The translations under genes were made by a program, and so were the position numbers. Positions 31,064 to 39,952 of a stretch of 64,000 nt of DNA are shown one piece after another. Positions within the stretch are counted from its first letter, which is position 1. Each line of letters starts with the position of its first letter. Origin of the DNA: Pedobacter yulinensis (GTDB lineage Bacteria > Bacteroidota > Bacteroidia > Sphingobacteriales > Sphingobacteriaceae); assembly GCF_003029735.1 (NCBI RefSeq), contig NZ_KZ686269.1, forward strand, positions 434,001 through 498,000, given 5' to 3'. The notes below the pieces were generated by a model. That model was not told the DNA's origin. It saw only the letters and a list, made by a program, of their open reading frames with translations, and searched no databases.

Positions 31064-33472
31064 CTAACCTGAAGATTGGCTTTTTACATCGTCATTCCTG
31101 ATGCTGCGCTGGTTCTTTTTGATCGAGCCCTGTAGTTTGCCAAATTTCCAGACCAGGGTCGCATTAAACCGCCTGAAATAGTTTTCCCTGGAATATTCAT
31201 TCGTGAAATTGCTCCCCTGAACAAAGTTGGTATAAGGCCGGTATTTTTTGAAGGGATTGGCTACCATGGCCGATAACGTCAGCTTGTCCTTGATCAGGTC
31301 CTTACTGCCGCTCATGCCCAGAAAGTAATAATTGTTAGAAGCACCTTGCAGCAATACATCGGGTGCACCATAGTTAAATGATAAAGTCGCTTTCCAGGTT
31401 TTCTCGAATTTATAGGCAGAGTTTGCAGAAGCATAACCGGTCAGTCCCGAATTGCGGGTAAGCAGACCTTCTATCATTCCCTCGAGCCAGATATAATTGA
31501 GCGTTCCGTTCGCACTGATGCTCCATTTACTGGTAAGGGGGTAATTGATGTTGAGGTTACTGCCAAGCCTGCGTTCCCGGCCAATATTCTGATAGGTAAT
31601 ACGCGTAACCTGGCGTTCTGCATCGTACCTCACAACTGTTTGCTGTGTATTGTTGGCAAAATTATAACTCAGGCCAAGGTTAACCGAGCCCTTTTTTGAA
31701 TGCGAATAGTTCAGGTCGAAATTGTTGCTCAGTACCGGCCGCAGACCGGGATTACCCGATTGTTCGAAATTAGGCCGGGAGCGGTCTACAAAAGGGTTGA
31801 GGAAATAAATGGCGGGCCGCTCGATGCGCTGGGTAAAGCCCAGGCTGATGCTGTTGCCCTCGGTCAGTTTGCGGTTCAGCGACACGGTTGGGATCACGTT
31901 AAAATAGTTCTGTTTTACCTGTTCGCTGCCAGACATAAATACGCCCTTTATATCTGTGTATTCGATGCGGGCGCCTGCTTTTACGGTCCACTTCTTCAGG
32001 GCCAGTGCCGCGCTGGTGTAGGCGCCAAACACATCCTGGGTATTGGTATATCCGTTGCTTTGGGCTATCTGCAGTTCGTAGATCTGCGAGGCGGGGTTAA
32101 AAGCGAACGATTCAAAGTCTGTATCGCCTTTGCGTAAGATGGCTTTCAGCCCTGCTTCCAGTGTAACTTTGCCCAGCGGCGATACATAATCTGCCTGGGC
32201 AGTTTGCTCAGAGAAGAAACTTTTGTTCTCCTGTCTGAGGTCTGGCAGCGTAAAGTTCTGTTTATCCATGTAGGCCAGGGTACTGTTGTTGGGCTCATGC
32301 GTCCTGAAATACTTAAAAGAAAAAGTAAGCAGGTGCTCGCGGTTGTTTTTAAAGCCCCGCTGGTAGTTTGCCGTATAATCGGTGCCCCGCCATTCAAATA
32401 AGCGGTTGTTTTCTGCCCGGTACGAACTTGGCGCCTGTGCGTTCAGGTCGAAACGCTGGTCAGTGATCTGCCGGTTGTAACCACCATATGGATTGATCTC
32501 GAGCGTAAAAAGGTTGAGCGTGTCAAGTTCATAACTGAGCGCTGCCGTACCCCATAACCACTTGTTGTCTATGCTGTTGTTCCCGGCAGCGATCAGGGTG
32601 GAAGGATTGGTGCCGGTATTGGTCCTTATTTCCCGGACCCTGATGTCTGAGACCTTCCATATACCTGTACCACCGCTCAGATCGACGCCGAAGCGGCCCT
32701 GTTTCCAGGTCAGGTTCAGGTTGGCACCCGGCCCGCCCGGCCATTGGTTTCGCAGGCTTAGTGACCCGTTGTAACCATTGTCTACCTTTTTAGCGGTAAT
32801 GATATTGATGATGCCCGACAACCCTTCAGCATCAAACCTGGACGGTGGGGTGGTGATGACCTCGATTTTCTGGATGCTCGAAGCCGGCATGCTGCGCAAA
32901 ACCTCTTTCGGATCCCGTGTAACCATTCCAGATGGGCGGTTGTTGATCAGGATCTTGAAGTTGCCACTTCCTTTGAGCTTGATGTTATCATCTGCATCGA
33001 CAGCCAGAAGGGGCACTTTGCGCATCATATCCAGCACGGTCAGGGTTTTGCTTTCTGCGTCTGCCTGCACATCGTATGCAATGCGGTCGGCCTCCTGCCT
33101 GATCACAGGACGGTTGCCCGTTACAGCTACCTCTCCGAGGTTGGCGGTGGCAGGCTGCAGTCTGATCGTGCCCAGATCCAGATTTTTTCCATTCAATACG
33201 GCCGGTAGCTGTTTAGGGGCATAGCCAATGGTTGCCAGGTTAACAAGGTAAGAGCCATCTGGTAGCCCGTTCTGAACAAATCGGCCAAGGCTGTCTGTCA
33301 GCACAGTTTTAATGGTGGTTTTTTCTTTCTGGAAATTGACCGTAGCGAAAGCCACCGGTTTTTTGGTAACCGAGTCAATGAGGGTGCCGCTCAGGATCTG
33401 CGCATTCTGTGCATGTACTAGCGGCATGAAATAAAGCATCAGGGCAAAAAGCAGGAAGGATTTTTTAAGCAT
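31064..33472 (-). CDS. TonB-dependent receptor, outer-membrane beta-barrel family
   Basis: The start at 33472 (MLKKSFLLFALMLYF) gives a signal peptide and an 802-residue protein. A carboxypeptidase-regulatory-like domain (SGTLIDSVTKKPVAFATVNFQ ... LKNGKNLDLGTIRL type) precedes a short plug with IEVITTPPSRFDAEGLSGIINI and a beta-barrel resembling the OMP_b-brl_3 group (GVNLSYNFANNTQQTVVRYDAERQ-type repeats). Receptors of this type lack a canonical siderophore barrel and their ligands are often peptides or unknown. It is a single transcription unit, divergent from the decayed MBL gene. Confidence 0.87.
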   Translation of the reverse strand: MLKKSFLLFALMLYFMPLVHAQNAQILSGTLIDSVTKKPVAFATVNFQKEKTTIKTVLTDSLGRFVQNGLPDGSYLVNLATIGYAPKQLPAVLNGKNLDLGTIRLQPATANLGEVAVTGNRPVIRQEADRIAYDVQADAESKTLTVLDMMRKVPLLAVDADDNIKLKGSGNFKILINNRPSGMVTRDPKEVLRSMPASSIQKIEVITTPPSRFDAEGLSGIINIITAKKVDNGYNGSLSLRNQWPGGPGANLNLTWKQGRFGVDLSGGTGIWKVSDIRVREIRTNTGTNPSTLIAAGNNSIDNKWLWGTAALSYELDTLNLFTLEINPYGGYNRQITDQRFDLNAQAPSSYRAENNRLFEWRGTDYTANYQRGFKNNREHLLTFSFKYFRTHEPNNSTLAYMDKQNFTLPDLRQENKSFFSEQTAQADYVSPLGKVTLEAGLKAILRKGDTDFESFAFNPASQIYELQIAQSNGYTNTQDVFGAYTSAALALKKWTVKAGARIEYTDIKGVFMSGSEQVKQNYFNVIPTVSLNRKLTEGNSISLGFTQRIERPAIYFLNPFVDRSRPNFEQSGNPGLRPVLSNNFDLNYSHSKKGSVNLGLSYNFANNTQQTVVRYDAERQVTRITYQNIGRERRLGSNLNINYPLTSKWSISANGTLNYIWLEGMIEGLLTRNSGLTGYASANSAYKFEKTWKATLSFNYGAPDVLLQGASNNYYFLGMSGSKDLIKDKLTLSAMVANPFKKYRPYTNFVQGSNFTNEYSRENYFRRFNATLVWKFGKLQGSIKKNQRSIRNDDVKSQSSG

Positions 33473-33608
33473 GTTTGGTTCGGTTTTCGAGGATTTCGTT
33501 TGTTTTCTTTCATAGGACAAGTGTTCCGGCTAAAACGTTGCACCGGCAAAAAGAAAAGCAGGGCGAAGGAAGCTCAATCATTTTTGACTGCCTGTTGTTC
33601 ATGCTCAT

Positions 33609-34341
33609 ATGGATGTTCTAAATTTAAAATTATTGGATGCGGCGATGCTTTCGGAAGCGGTGGCCGGTTAAATACCAGCTTTCTTATTCAGAACGGCGGC
33701 CGGAACCTCCTGGTTGATTGTGGCGCGAGTACCCTTCCTGGCCTGAAGAAACACGGCCTTGGCAGGGCCGATACAGACGCTATCGTGATCAGCCATTTTC
33801 ATGGCGATCATTACGCGGGTATCCCTTTCCTACTGATGGATGCTGCATACACCGCCCATTCCCGGCCACTGCAGATCATCACGCCACCCGGCGGAGAAGA
33901 GAAAATAAAAACCCTGCTGCGGTTGCTTTACCCTGGTTCTGATCCGCTTGCCAAACTTCAGGTTACGTTTTCAGCATACTGCCCAGGGGCGGTTCAGGCG
34001 TTCGGTTTCTCTACGGTCCGGGCCTGGCCGGTTCTGCACCCGCCCGAAAGCCAGCCGCATGGACTGCGCCTTGAAATCTCCAATAAGGTGATCAGTTATT
34101 CTGGCGATACTTCCTGGACCGATACCCTGTGGGAAATAAGCAGGGATGCAAATCTTTTCCTTTGAGAATGCAATTTTTACGATACAGCTGTTGCGGGTCA
34201 TCTAGATTTTATCACCCTGAGCGCAAACTGCAGCAGTTTACCGGCAAGCAGCTGTTGCTGACACACCTGGGGTAGGAAATGCTGAACAGGCAACTGCCGG
34301 GCGTAAAGTATGCTGAAGACGGGATGGAACTTGTGCTTTGA
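33609..34341 (+). pseudogene. MBL-fold metallo-hydrolase, decayed
   Basis: The protein is a metallo-beta-lactamase-fold hydrolase of the ribonuclease Z-like/arylsulfatase type: GDAFGSGGRLNTSF, metal motif SHFHGDHYAG, SYSGDTSW and HLDF. Reading it needs several repairs: a base is missing between the ATG at 33609 (MDVLNLK) and the body (KIIGCGD); a TGA at 34163-34165 falls where Cys is expected (LFL*ECNFYDTAV); a frameshift after GHLDFITL; and a TAG at 34273-34275 in THLG*EML. After the repairs the C-terminus (PGVKYAEDGMELVL) ends normally at 34341. Four lesions mark a true pseudogene. Confidence 0.85.
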
Positions 34342-34345
34342 GTGT

Positions 34346-35656
34346 TCAGACAGGAAAAGAAAGCGAGAAAGTAGCACCTTTTCCTGTTTCAGAGCGTACA
34401 CTGATCCCAATGTCCATACTGTTGGCAATGCTTTTGACAAGGGCCAGGCCCAGGCCGCTTCCCGGCTGACTGTTGTTGCTTCCTTTCCGGAAACGTTCAA
34501 AAATCTGTTCCTGCTCTTCAGCAGGAATACCATTCCCTGCATCGGCAATATGCAGGAGATACTTTCCCCTCTGCAGTTCATCATAAATATGCAGGGTACC
34601 ATGCCGGTGCGAAAATTTGACAGCGTTATTGATCAAATTATAAAGCAGGTGAAACAACAGGTCCTTGTTCATACGGGTAATCTGCCGGGCTGGATCAATT
34701 GCTGTAACCAAGGTCATTTCTTTCTGCTCGATCCGGTGACTGATATCTTCCAGTACCTCCGTTAACACTAGGGCGGGGGCGACGCTGTCTGTGCGTGAAA
34801 ACTGTTCGTTATCAATCCTGGATATCAGCAGCAGCGAGGTACACATCTTTTTTAACCTTTCCAGGCTTTGCATCATTTCTGCCAGGCGGGGCTGTAGGCT
34901 CTCACTCAATGCCTCATCATTAAGCAGGTTTTCCATTTTGCTTTGTAAAATGCTGATTGGTGTCATGAACTCATGAGAGGCATTTGCTGTAAATTCCCGC
35001 TCTTTCAGAAAAGCTTCGTTTACCTGGCGCTGCAATTTGAGTATGGCCTGTTCCAGGAAACGGAAATCTGAGGTTCCGGTTGTTTCCGATGGCGCGCCTG
35101 TCTGGAAGGGCAATTCAGCCTTGCCCAGCCGTTTCCTGATAATGTGTCCGAGCGGCGCCAGCAAACGGCGAATAACCGCCAGGTCGACCAGCATGCTCAG
35201 CAAGATCAGCCCGCAAAACAGGTAGAGAGCAAACCGCTGTAGCGGACGGTTGTATGCTACTATACTTTTGTTCGTTTTGCCAATTTCGGCCAAGTAGTTT
35301 TTTCCGCCATGGCGAAAAACAAAACTAAGCACCCGGTAATTCAGCGTATCCTGCTCAACAAGCCGCTGCGAATCTTTAATCGTATCCTGTCCGGTGCTGC
35401 GGTTGGTCTCTTCGAGCGAAATGTACTCCTCTTTCAGCATGGTGTAGCTGCCGTATGCTGTTTCGCCCTGTAAATAATAAACAATTCCGTTTTTGCCAAT
35501 GCTTTTCAGTACTTCCGCTTTCTGTGCACGCAACTGGGCGTTGGTGTAGGCAGATGCGATTTTTCCTACGAGAAATGGCAGTGAAAAAATAAAAAGCAGC
35601 GCAATGAGGAGTTTTGATCCGCCAAGGAAAAGGGTAAGTTTAGCACTTAATTTCAT
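34346..35656 (-). CDS. Sensor histidine kinase
   Basis: The 436-residue kinase has an N-terminal transmembrane helix (LLIALLFIFSLPFLVGKI), a periplasmic sensor of about 125 residues (25-150), a second helix (FALYLFCGLILLSMLVDLAVI), then HisKA (His in TANASHEFMTPISIL) and HATPase_c (NAVKFSHR, DAGNGIP, GSGLGLALVKSIA). It overlaps the response-regulator gene upstream by four bases. No HAMP domain is evident; the linker is short. The signal is unknown but exported-protein genes lie next to the pair. Confidence 0.92.
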   Translation of the reverse strand: MKLSAKLTLFLGGSKLLIALLFIFSLPFLVGKIASAYTNAQLRAQKAEVLKSIGKNGIVYYLQGETAYGSYTMLKEEYISLEETNRSTGQDTIKDSQRLVEQDTLNYRVLSFVFRHGGKNYLAEIGKTNKSIVAYNRPLQRFALYLFCGLILLSMLVDLAVIRRLLAPLGHIIRKRLGKAELPFQTGAPSETTGTSDFRFLEQAILKLQRQVNEAFLKEREFTANASHEFMTPISILQSKMENLLNDEALSESLQPRLAEMMQSLERLKKMCTSLLLISRIDNEQFSRTDSVAPALVLTEVLEDISHRIEQKEMTLVTAIDPARQITRMNKDLLFHLLYNLINNAVKFSHRHGTLHIYDELQRGKYLLHIADAGNGIPAEEQEQIFERFRKGSNNSQPGSGLGLALVKSIANSMDIGISVRSETGKGATFSLSFPV

Positions 35657-36330
35657 GACAGCCTGATTCTATAACCCACACCGCGAACTGTTTCAAGCCA
35701 GGACGTATCGCCATATTGCCCCAGTTTTTTGCGAATATTTTTGATGTGTGCATCAATATAATTCGAATCGTAATCATCATCTGCAAAGGTGCCCCAAATG
35801 TGCTCGCTCAATTGCAGCCGTGTCAGCACCCGGTTTTTATGTAAAAAAAGATAGCTCAACAGGTCGAATTCCTTTTTTGACAGTTCGACCCGGTTCGCGT
35901 CCTGCCAGACCTCGCGTTTTTGTAATTCAACACTGAAGCTGCCAAGGGGCAGCAGCGTTTCGGCTATTTTAAATTTACGCCGTGCAATGGCCAGCATGCG
36001 GGATTGCAGTTCCGGTAAAAAAAAAGGTTTGGCAAGGTAATCATCGGCACCCTGGTCAAGCCCGTTTACACGATCTTCAGGGTTGCCGCGGGCAGTAAGG
36101 ACAATATAGGCCGCCTCGGGGTTGTGTTTACGGGCGTAGGGAAGAAGGTCCAGTCCGTTTCCGTCAGGAAGCCCGATATCGATCAGAATGTAATCGAACG
36201 TACTTGCTTCGATCTGGTCTTTGGCGAGCGCGACGCTGTTTGCATGCTCACAGACATAATTTGCTTTGGTTAAAAAGCTGGCAATTTCTGTAGCCAGGCC
36301 TTTTTCGTCTTCAACGATCAGTACTTTCAT
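35653..36330 (-). CDS. OmpR/PhoB-type response regulator
   Basis: The 225-residue regulator has a receiver (VEDEKG; phospho-Asp in YILIDIGLPDG; Lys in YLAKPFFLPEL) and a C-terminal OmpR-type winged helix (about 130-225: LSKKEFDLLSYLFLHKNRV, SEHIWGTF, RKKLGQYGDTSWLETVRGVGYRI). It is upstream of and coupled to the kinase gene. Upstream again, four bases away, begins the unrecognised exported barrel protein, suggesting one operon. Confidence 0.94.
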   Translation of the reverse strand: MKVLIVEDEKGLATEIASFLTKANYVCEHANSVALAKDQIEASTFDYILIDIGLPDGNGLDLLPYARKHNPEAAYIVLTARGNPEDRVNGLDQGADDYLAKPFFLPELQSRMLAIARRKFKIAETLLPLGSFSVELQKREVWQDANRVELSKKEFDLLSYLFLHKNRVLTRLQLSEHIWGTFADDDYDSNYIDAHIKNIRKKLGQYGDTSWLETVRGVGYRIRLS

Positions 36331-36333
36331 CGT

Positions 36334-37146
36334 CTAAAACTGGTAATAAAAAGCAAGTCCGAAAAAAGATTGCACGGGTTTTATTTCTTCCGGTTTTTTT
36401 CCCAGCACAGATACCTGGTAACTGGCTTCGGCCAGGTAGTTTCCGCGGTAGTAATTCAAAGGAAGGCGCAAATTATAAGAGAGCGGTGAGAAGCCGCTAT
36501 CCGGGACTTCAACGATCCGGGTTTTTCCGTTTCCCGCGCCCTTGCCTTTTCCGTTGTTGATTTTCTCTACATAGGTATCGAAAAAACGATACGTGCCGCC
36601 CACAAGTTCGATAGCAGGTTCCAGCGATACCTGGTCTTTGCTGTCAAAAAGCTGTCCGAATATGAATTCACGGCTGTTGCTCAGACTAAGGAAAAAATCC
36701 TGCTGCCTGCCAAAAGCATAATCTGCCATAATGGAAGTCTTGAACACAGCCCAATCATTTTCCACGCTCAGCGAAACATTGTCTGTATTGGCCGCCTGCA
36801 GCAGGGGACTGTCTTTTTTAAAGAAAGAATGCCTGTAAGCGATCCCAGCAGTCAGTTTTTCAGTAAAGTTATGATCATAACCCAGGCCCAGATCGGTCTC
36901 TGAAATTCCCGAATCGCCTTGCAGCAGTTTATATCCGCCGGCCGAAAAATACAGGCCTGAACTCAATTTGTAATTTGCATTAAGCAGCAGATAAGGGTAT
37001 TTCTCGGTAGTTACCTGCCCATAATAACTGATGTTGCTGTTAAACAGGCCTGCCAGGGTAAGTGTGGGTTGCGCTGTTGCTTTCTTCTGTGCATAGCCAG
37101 CACATAGACTGAACAAAAACAATAAGGACAATAGATAAGGCCGCAT
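36334..37146 (-). CDS. Exported protein, likely outer-membrane beta-barrel
   Basis: I do not recognise the family. A signal peptide (MRPYLLSLLFLFSLCAGYAQ) is followed by about 250 residues of alternating strands with aromatic ends (ISYYGQVTTEKYPYLLLNANYKLSSGLYFSAGGYK, ... YHNFTEKLTAGIAYRHSF type) and a final FYYQF, as in small outer-membrane barrels. A basic loop NNGKGKGAGNGKTR near residue 195 is odd. The stop is only three bases before the response-regulator start, so it is very probably cotranscribed with the two-component system. The function may be linked to what that system senses. Confidence 0.65.
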   Translation of the reverse strand: MRPYLLSLLFLFSLCAGYAQKKATAQPTLTLAGLFNSNISYYGQVTTEKYPYLLLNANYKLSSGLYFSAGGYKLLQGDSGISETDLGLGYDHNFTEKLTAGIAYRHSFFKKDSPLLQAANTDNVSLSVENDWAVFKTSIMADYAFGRQQDFFLSLSNSREFIFGQLFDSKDQVSLEPAIELVGGTYRFFDTYVEKINNGKGKGAGNGKTRIVEVPDSGFSPLSYNLRLPLNYYRGNYLAEASYQVSVLGKKPEEIKPVQSFFGLAFYYQF

Positions 37147-37154
37147 TTGTTTGA

Positions 37155-37415
37155 TTAAGGTTTTCTGATCTTCGGTTTGTTTACTTTAATCGGTTTGATT
37201 TTAATCTTTGGCTTTACAACAGTGGGTTTTGGCTGTTTTCGTGATTGGGGCACTTGTTTAATTTCCGGGCGGTTCCGGTCGGGCTTTGTTGTGTTTTTCG
37301 GCGTGCCCTGTGCACCTTTCTTTTGTTTTTGAGGCGCCTGCATGGCAGCTAAGGGTAATGCCTGGTAAAGCAACAATAGAAAAAGTATACCGTAAATGGA
37401 GACTGATCTTTTCAT
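37155..37415 (-). CDS. Small Lys/Pro-rich exported protein
   Basis: Start 37415 (MKRSVSIYGILFLLLLYQALP) gives a signal peptide. The mature part of about 60 residues is almost entirely Lys, Pro, Gln, Arg and Asn, ending in KPKIKIKPIKVNKPKIRKP, so it is highly basic and disordered. No family. It lies eight bases upstream of the barrel protein gene and is on the same strand, so it would head the operon with the two-component system. A polyanion-binding role is inference. Confidence 0.6.
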   Translation of the reverse strand: MKRSVSIYGILFLLLLYQALPLAAMQAPQKQKKGAQGTPKNTTKPDRNRPEIKQVPQSRKQPKPTVVKPKIKIKPIKVNKPKIRKP

Positions 37416-37565
37416 TCGTTTGCCTGTATATGACCGGCTACTAGGGGCTGGCCGGTTCAAATGTCTGTATTAAACGTGAAAATGAGATGAAATAAAAAAA
37501 AAGAAAAATTCATGTTGCTTTCATCTTCAGGGGCCAGATTTGCTTCAACTCAAAATCTACGTGCT

Positions 37566-38366
37566 ATGAAAACAAAGATCAATTACAGATTAACCCTGAC
37601 TACATTGGTTGCAGGTCTTTTCCTGTTTGTATCGTGCAGCAAGGAAAAACAGAAAGTAAACGGGACCACCCGGGTAGCGATTAAAATGACCGATGCGCCG
37701 GGGAATTTCGACGCCATTAACCTGAATGTGAAAGAGATCGTACTCGTATCGGGTTCCACACCATATACTTTCGCGGCGCAATCTGGCATATTTAATATCC
37801 TGGATTACCGGATGGGGACAACAAGGCCTGATATCCTGGTTGCTTCGGGCGAAATGCCTTCTGGCGACATTACAGAAATAAGGCTTGTACTGAATGATGC
37901 GGGCAATACTATCGTGGTAGATGGGGTGGAACAGGAACTTAAAACGCCAAGTGCACAAAGTTCAGGCTGGAAAGTGAAACTCACTGAAGCACCAACCCTG
38001 GTTCCTGGCGTTGCCTATACGCTGCTCCTTGATTTCGATGCGGCGCGGTCGATCGTGCCCACAGGAAATGGAAAATTTCTGCTGAAACCTGTGGTGCGGG
38101 GAGTTCAGGAGGCCACGACAGGCCTGGTGTCTGGTACGGTGATCCCGCTTGACACAGATCCGGAAGTTCTCGTCATTTCAGGAACCGATACGGTAGGGAC
38201 GGTGGCAGACCCGGTTACGGGGCAATTTACCATAGGGGGCCTCGCTGCAGGTAATTATACAGTAAAGTTGATTCCCGCCAACGGTTACAGGGAAAGTACC
38301 ATTAATAACGTAAGGGTTGCACTGGGTTCAAACACAGATCTGGGAACTGTAACCCTGCGCAAATAG
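37566..38366 (+). CDS. DUF4382 lipoprotein with carboxypeptidase-regulatory-like tail
   Basis: The start at 37566 gives a lipoprotein signal (lipobox LFVSC). Residues about 30-180 are DUF4382 (VAIKMTDAPGNFDAINLNVKEIVL, YTFAAQSGIFNILDYRMGTTRPDI, IVLNDAGNTIV-like), followed by a short regulatory-like beta domain (VSGTVIPLDTDPEVLV ... FTIGGLAAGNYTVKLIP). Such proteins are cell-surface or periplasmic in Bacteroidota and of unknown function. It is divergent from the operon with the two-component system. Confidence 0.8.
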   Translation: MKTKINYRLTLTTLVAGLFLFVSCSKEKQKVNGTTRVAIKMTDAPGNFDAINLNVKEIVLVSGSTPYTFAAQSGIFNILDYRMGTTRPDILVASGEMPSGDITEIRLVLNDAGNTIVVDGVEQELKTPSAQSSGWKVKLTEAPTLVPGVAYTLLLDFDAARSIVPTGNGKFLLKPVVRGVQEATTGLVSGTVIPLDTDPEVLVISGTDTVGTVADPVTGQFTIGGLAAGNYTVKLIPANGYRESTINNVRVALGSNTDLGTVTLRK

Positions 38367-38372
38367 GAGGGA

Positions 38373-38406
38373 GCAGGCCGCCGTTTGCGGCGGTCTGCAT
38401 TTTTTT
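38373..38406 (+). terminator. Terminator of the DUF4382 gene
   Basis: Twelve-base arms (38373-38383 and 38387-38398) with one G-T pair and a T-run of seven after them. Confidence 0.8.
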
Positions 38407-38429
38407 AACACACACACACTTTTGAGATC

Positions 38430-38921
38430 ATGAAAAAATTTATTGTGTTCATATTGTTTTCGGTCGCCGCAGTGGCAGGAACGAAAGCACAGGTCAATGT
38501 AAACATCAATATAGGATCGCAGCCGGTTTGGGGTCCTGCAGGTTATGATTATGCAGAATATTATTACCTGCCAGATATTGAAAGTTATTATGATGTGCCA
38601 CGCAGGCAATTTGTATACCTGAGCAATGGCAGGTGGATATTCAGCGCCGGTTTACCACCTGCTTACCGGGGCTATGATCTGTACAGCGGTTATAAGGTGG
38701 TCCTGAACAGCCCAAGGCCATACCGGTATTTCAGCGATCACCGCATGGCCTACAGTAAATACAAGGGCTACCGGGGGCAGGCAGTTATAAAGAACAAAGG
38801 AAAAGTAAAATACTACGCCCCGAGGGGGCAATCCAAAAATGTTTACCATGTGAAAGAGATGAAGGGAGGCAAAGGTCATGGTGGGGGCCATGGAAAAGGC
38901 CAGGGTAAAGGTAAGCATTGA
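38430..38921 (+). CDS. Exported Tyr/Gly/Lys-rich protein
   Basis: No named family. Signal peptide MKKFIVFILFSVAAVAGTKAQ, then a segment repeating Tyr-rich strands (YDYAEYYYLPDIESYYDVPRR) and a basic low-complexity tail (GGKGHGGGHGKGQGKGKH) of 25 residues. Proteins of this make-up are common in Sphingobacteriaceae. It has its own terminator and a terminator separates it from the DUF4382 gene. Its basic tail resembles those of the two neighbours at 36334 and 37155, which hints at a shared physical role at the cell surface. Confidence 0.6.
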   Translation: MKKFIVFILFSVAAVAGTKAQVNVNINIGSQPVWGPAGYDYAEYYYLPDIESYYDVPRRQFVYLSNGRWIFSAGLPPAYRGYDLYSGYKVVLNSPRPYRYFSDHRMAYSKYKGYRGQAVIKNKGKVKYYAPRGQSKNVYHVKEMKGGKGHGGGHGKGQGKGKH

Positions 38922-38925
38922 TAGA

Positions 38926-38954
38926 ATGTCCGGCTGGTCCGGACATTTTTTTTG
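38926..38954 (+). terminator. Terminator after the Tyr/Gly/Lys-rich gene
   Basis: ATGTCCGG (38926-38933) and CCGGACAT (38939-38946) around five bases, then eight T. Confidence 0.85.
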
Positions 38955-39083
38955 CATGCTTGCTGTAAAAATGGAACAAGGTGGTCCTGAAATGGCTGTT
39001 TAATCTTTTCAATGTTGCAAGGGAAAATGTAAACTGATGTAGATCATTCATCACATTGTTAAAAACTCACCTTATTTTTTTTA

Positions 39084-39112
39084 TTTTGCTAATATTTTTA
39101 GCATTACTTTTG
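39084..39112 (+). promoter_or_regulatory. imu cassette promoter with a palindromic operator
   Basis: TTTTG (39084-39088), sixteen bases, TACTTTTG (39105-39112). The spacer is almost filled by the perfect palindrome TGCTAATATTTTTAGCA (39087-39103; arms TGCTAA and TTAGCA). Such a dyad between minus-33 and minus-7 is where a repressor binds, and the downstream genes are a classic SOS cassette, so LexA is the likely binder. Confidence 0.65.
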
Positions 39113-39200
39113 TTGTAATTCTGCCGGAATGATCCCTGTCCGGGCCAGGCGTTTTATAACCTAGACGGGTATAAAGCGGAGATCTATCAATTTCCGGCAT

Positions 39201-39950
39201 ATGAATACAACCAGTAAAAGCAAAGCGGACACGATTGCAAAGCTCAGGGAAAAGATCCTGCTGATGCAGGGGTTTAAACCTGCCGGTGCCATGCACAAAC
39301 GTATTACCGGGCTGATGCCGGTAGAGCAAGCGTTTCCGAACCAGGTTTTTCCGCTGGGTGCCGTGCATGAAATGATCAGCGAGGGGCCAGAAGGAGCTGC
39401 CGCCTGCGGGGGGTTTCTTGGCGGCCTGTTGGGAACACTGATGGCCGATGCAGGAATCTGCCTTTGGATCAGCAATTCCCGTAGCCTCTTTCCACCGGCA
39501 CTTGAACTGTTCGGCGCTTCGCCGCACCGGATCATCTTTGCCGACCTGCAGCGGGAAAAAGATGTGCTTTGGGCTACCGAAGAGGCGCTGAAATGCGAAG
39601 GGCTGGCTGCAGTAGTCACCGAACTGAACAACATAACCTTTGCACAGTCGCGCCGTTTACAGCTCGTCGTAGAAAAAAGTCATGTTACCGCCTTTATCTG
39701 GCGAAAAGATCCTGTATACCTTTCCAATACCACTGCTGTAGCCCGTTGGAAAATCGCCCCGGCACCAAGCATCAGCGAACCCGGTCTGCCGGGTGTAGGT
39801 TTTCCGCACTGGCAGGTGGAGCTGCTTAAAGTACGTAACGGAATACCGGGAAGCTGGGAGGTAACCTGGTCTGAAGGCCGGTTCCATACGCATGACGAAA
39901 CGGTCAGGAAACTGGTGTCTGTAAGAAATGATGTGCAAAAAACAGGCTGA
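39201..39950 (+). CDS. imuA: ImuA family error-prone repair protein
   Basis: A 249-residue RecA/SulA-like protein that heads the imuA-imuB-dnaE2 mutagenesis operon. It has the family opening (KLREKILLMQGFKPAG), the FPLGAVHEMI segment followed by a glycine-rich region with a degenerate Walker A, LFPPALELFG, and VVTELNNITFAQSRRLQLVVEK. ImuA interacts with RecA and ImuB to direct translesion synthesis. A two-base gap leads to imuB. The promoter is at 39084-39112 with a probable SOS operator. Confidence 0.9.
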   Translation: MNTTSKSKADTIAKLREKILLMQGFKPAGAMHKRITGLMPVEQAFPNQVFPLGAVHEMISEGPEGAAACGGFLGGLLGTLMADAGICLWISNSRSLFPPALELFGASPHRIIFADLQREKDVLWATEEALKCEGLAAVVTELNNITFAQSRRLQLVVEKSHVTAFIWRKDPVYLSNTTAVARWKIAPAPSISEPGLPGVGFPHWQVELLKVRNGIPGSWEVTWSEGRFHTHDETVRKLVSVRNDVQKTG

Positions 39951-39952
39951 TC

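Noticed and set aside
34163..34165. TGA at an expected Cys codon as selenocysteine
   Set aside because: The same gene has two frameshifts and a TAG, so it is a pseudogene; no SECIS-like element was evident.
38408..38421. CA microsatellite before the Tyr/Gly/Lys-rich gene
   Set aside because: A short run of about six repeats; too short to suggest phase variation.
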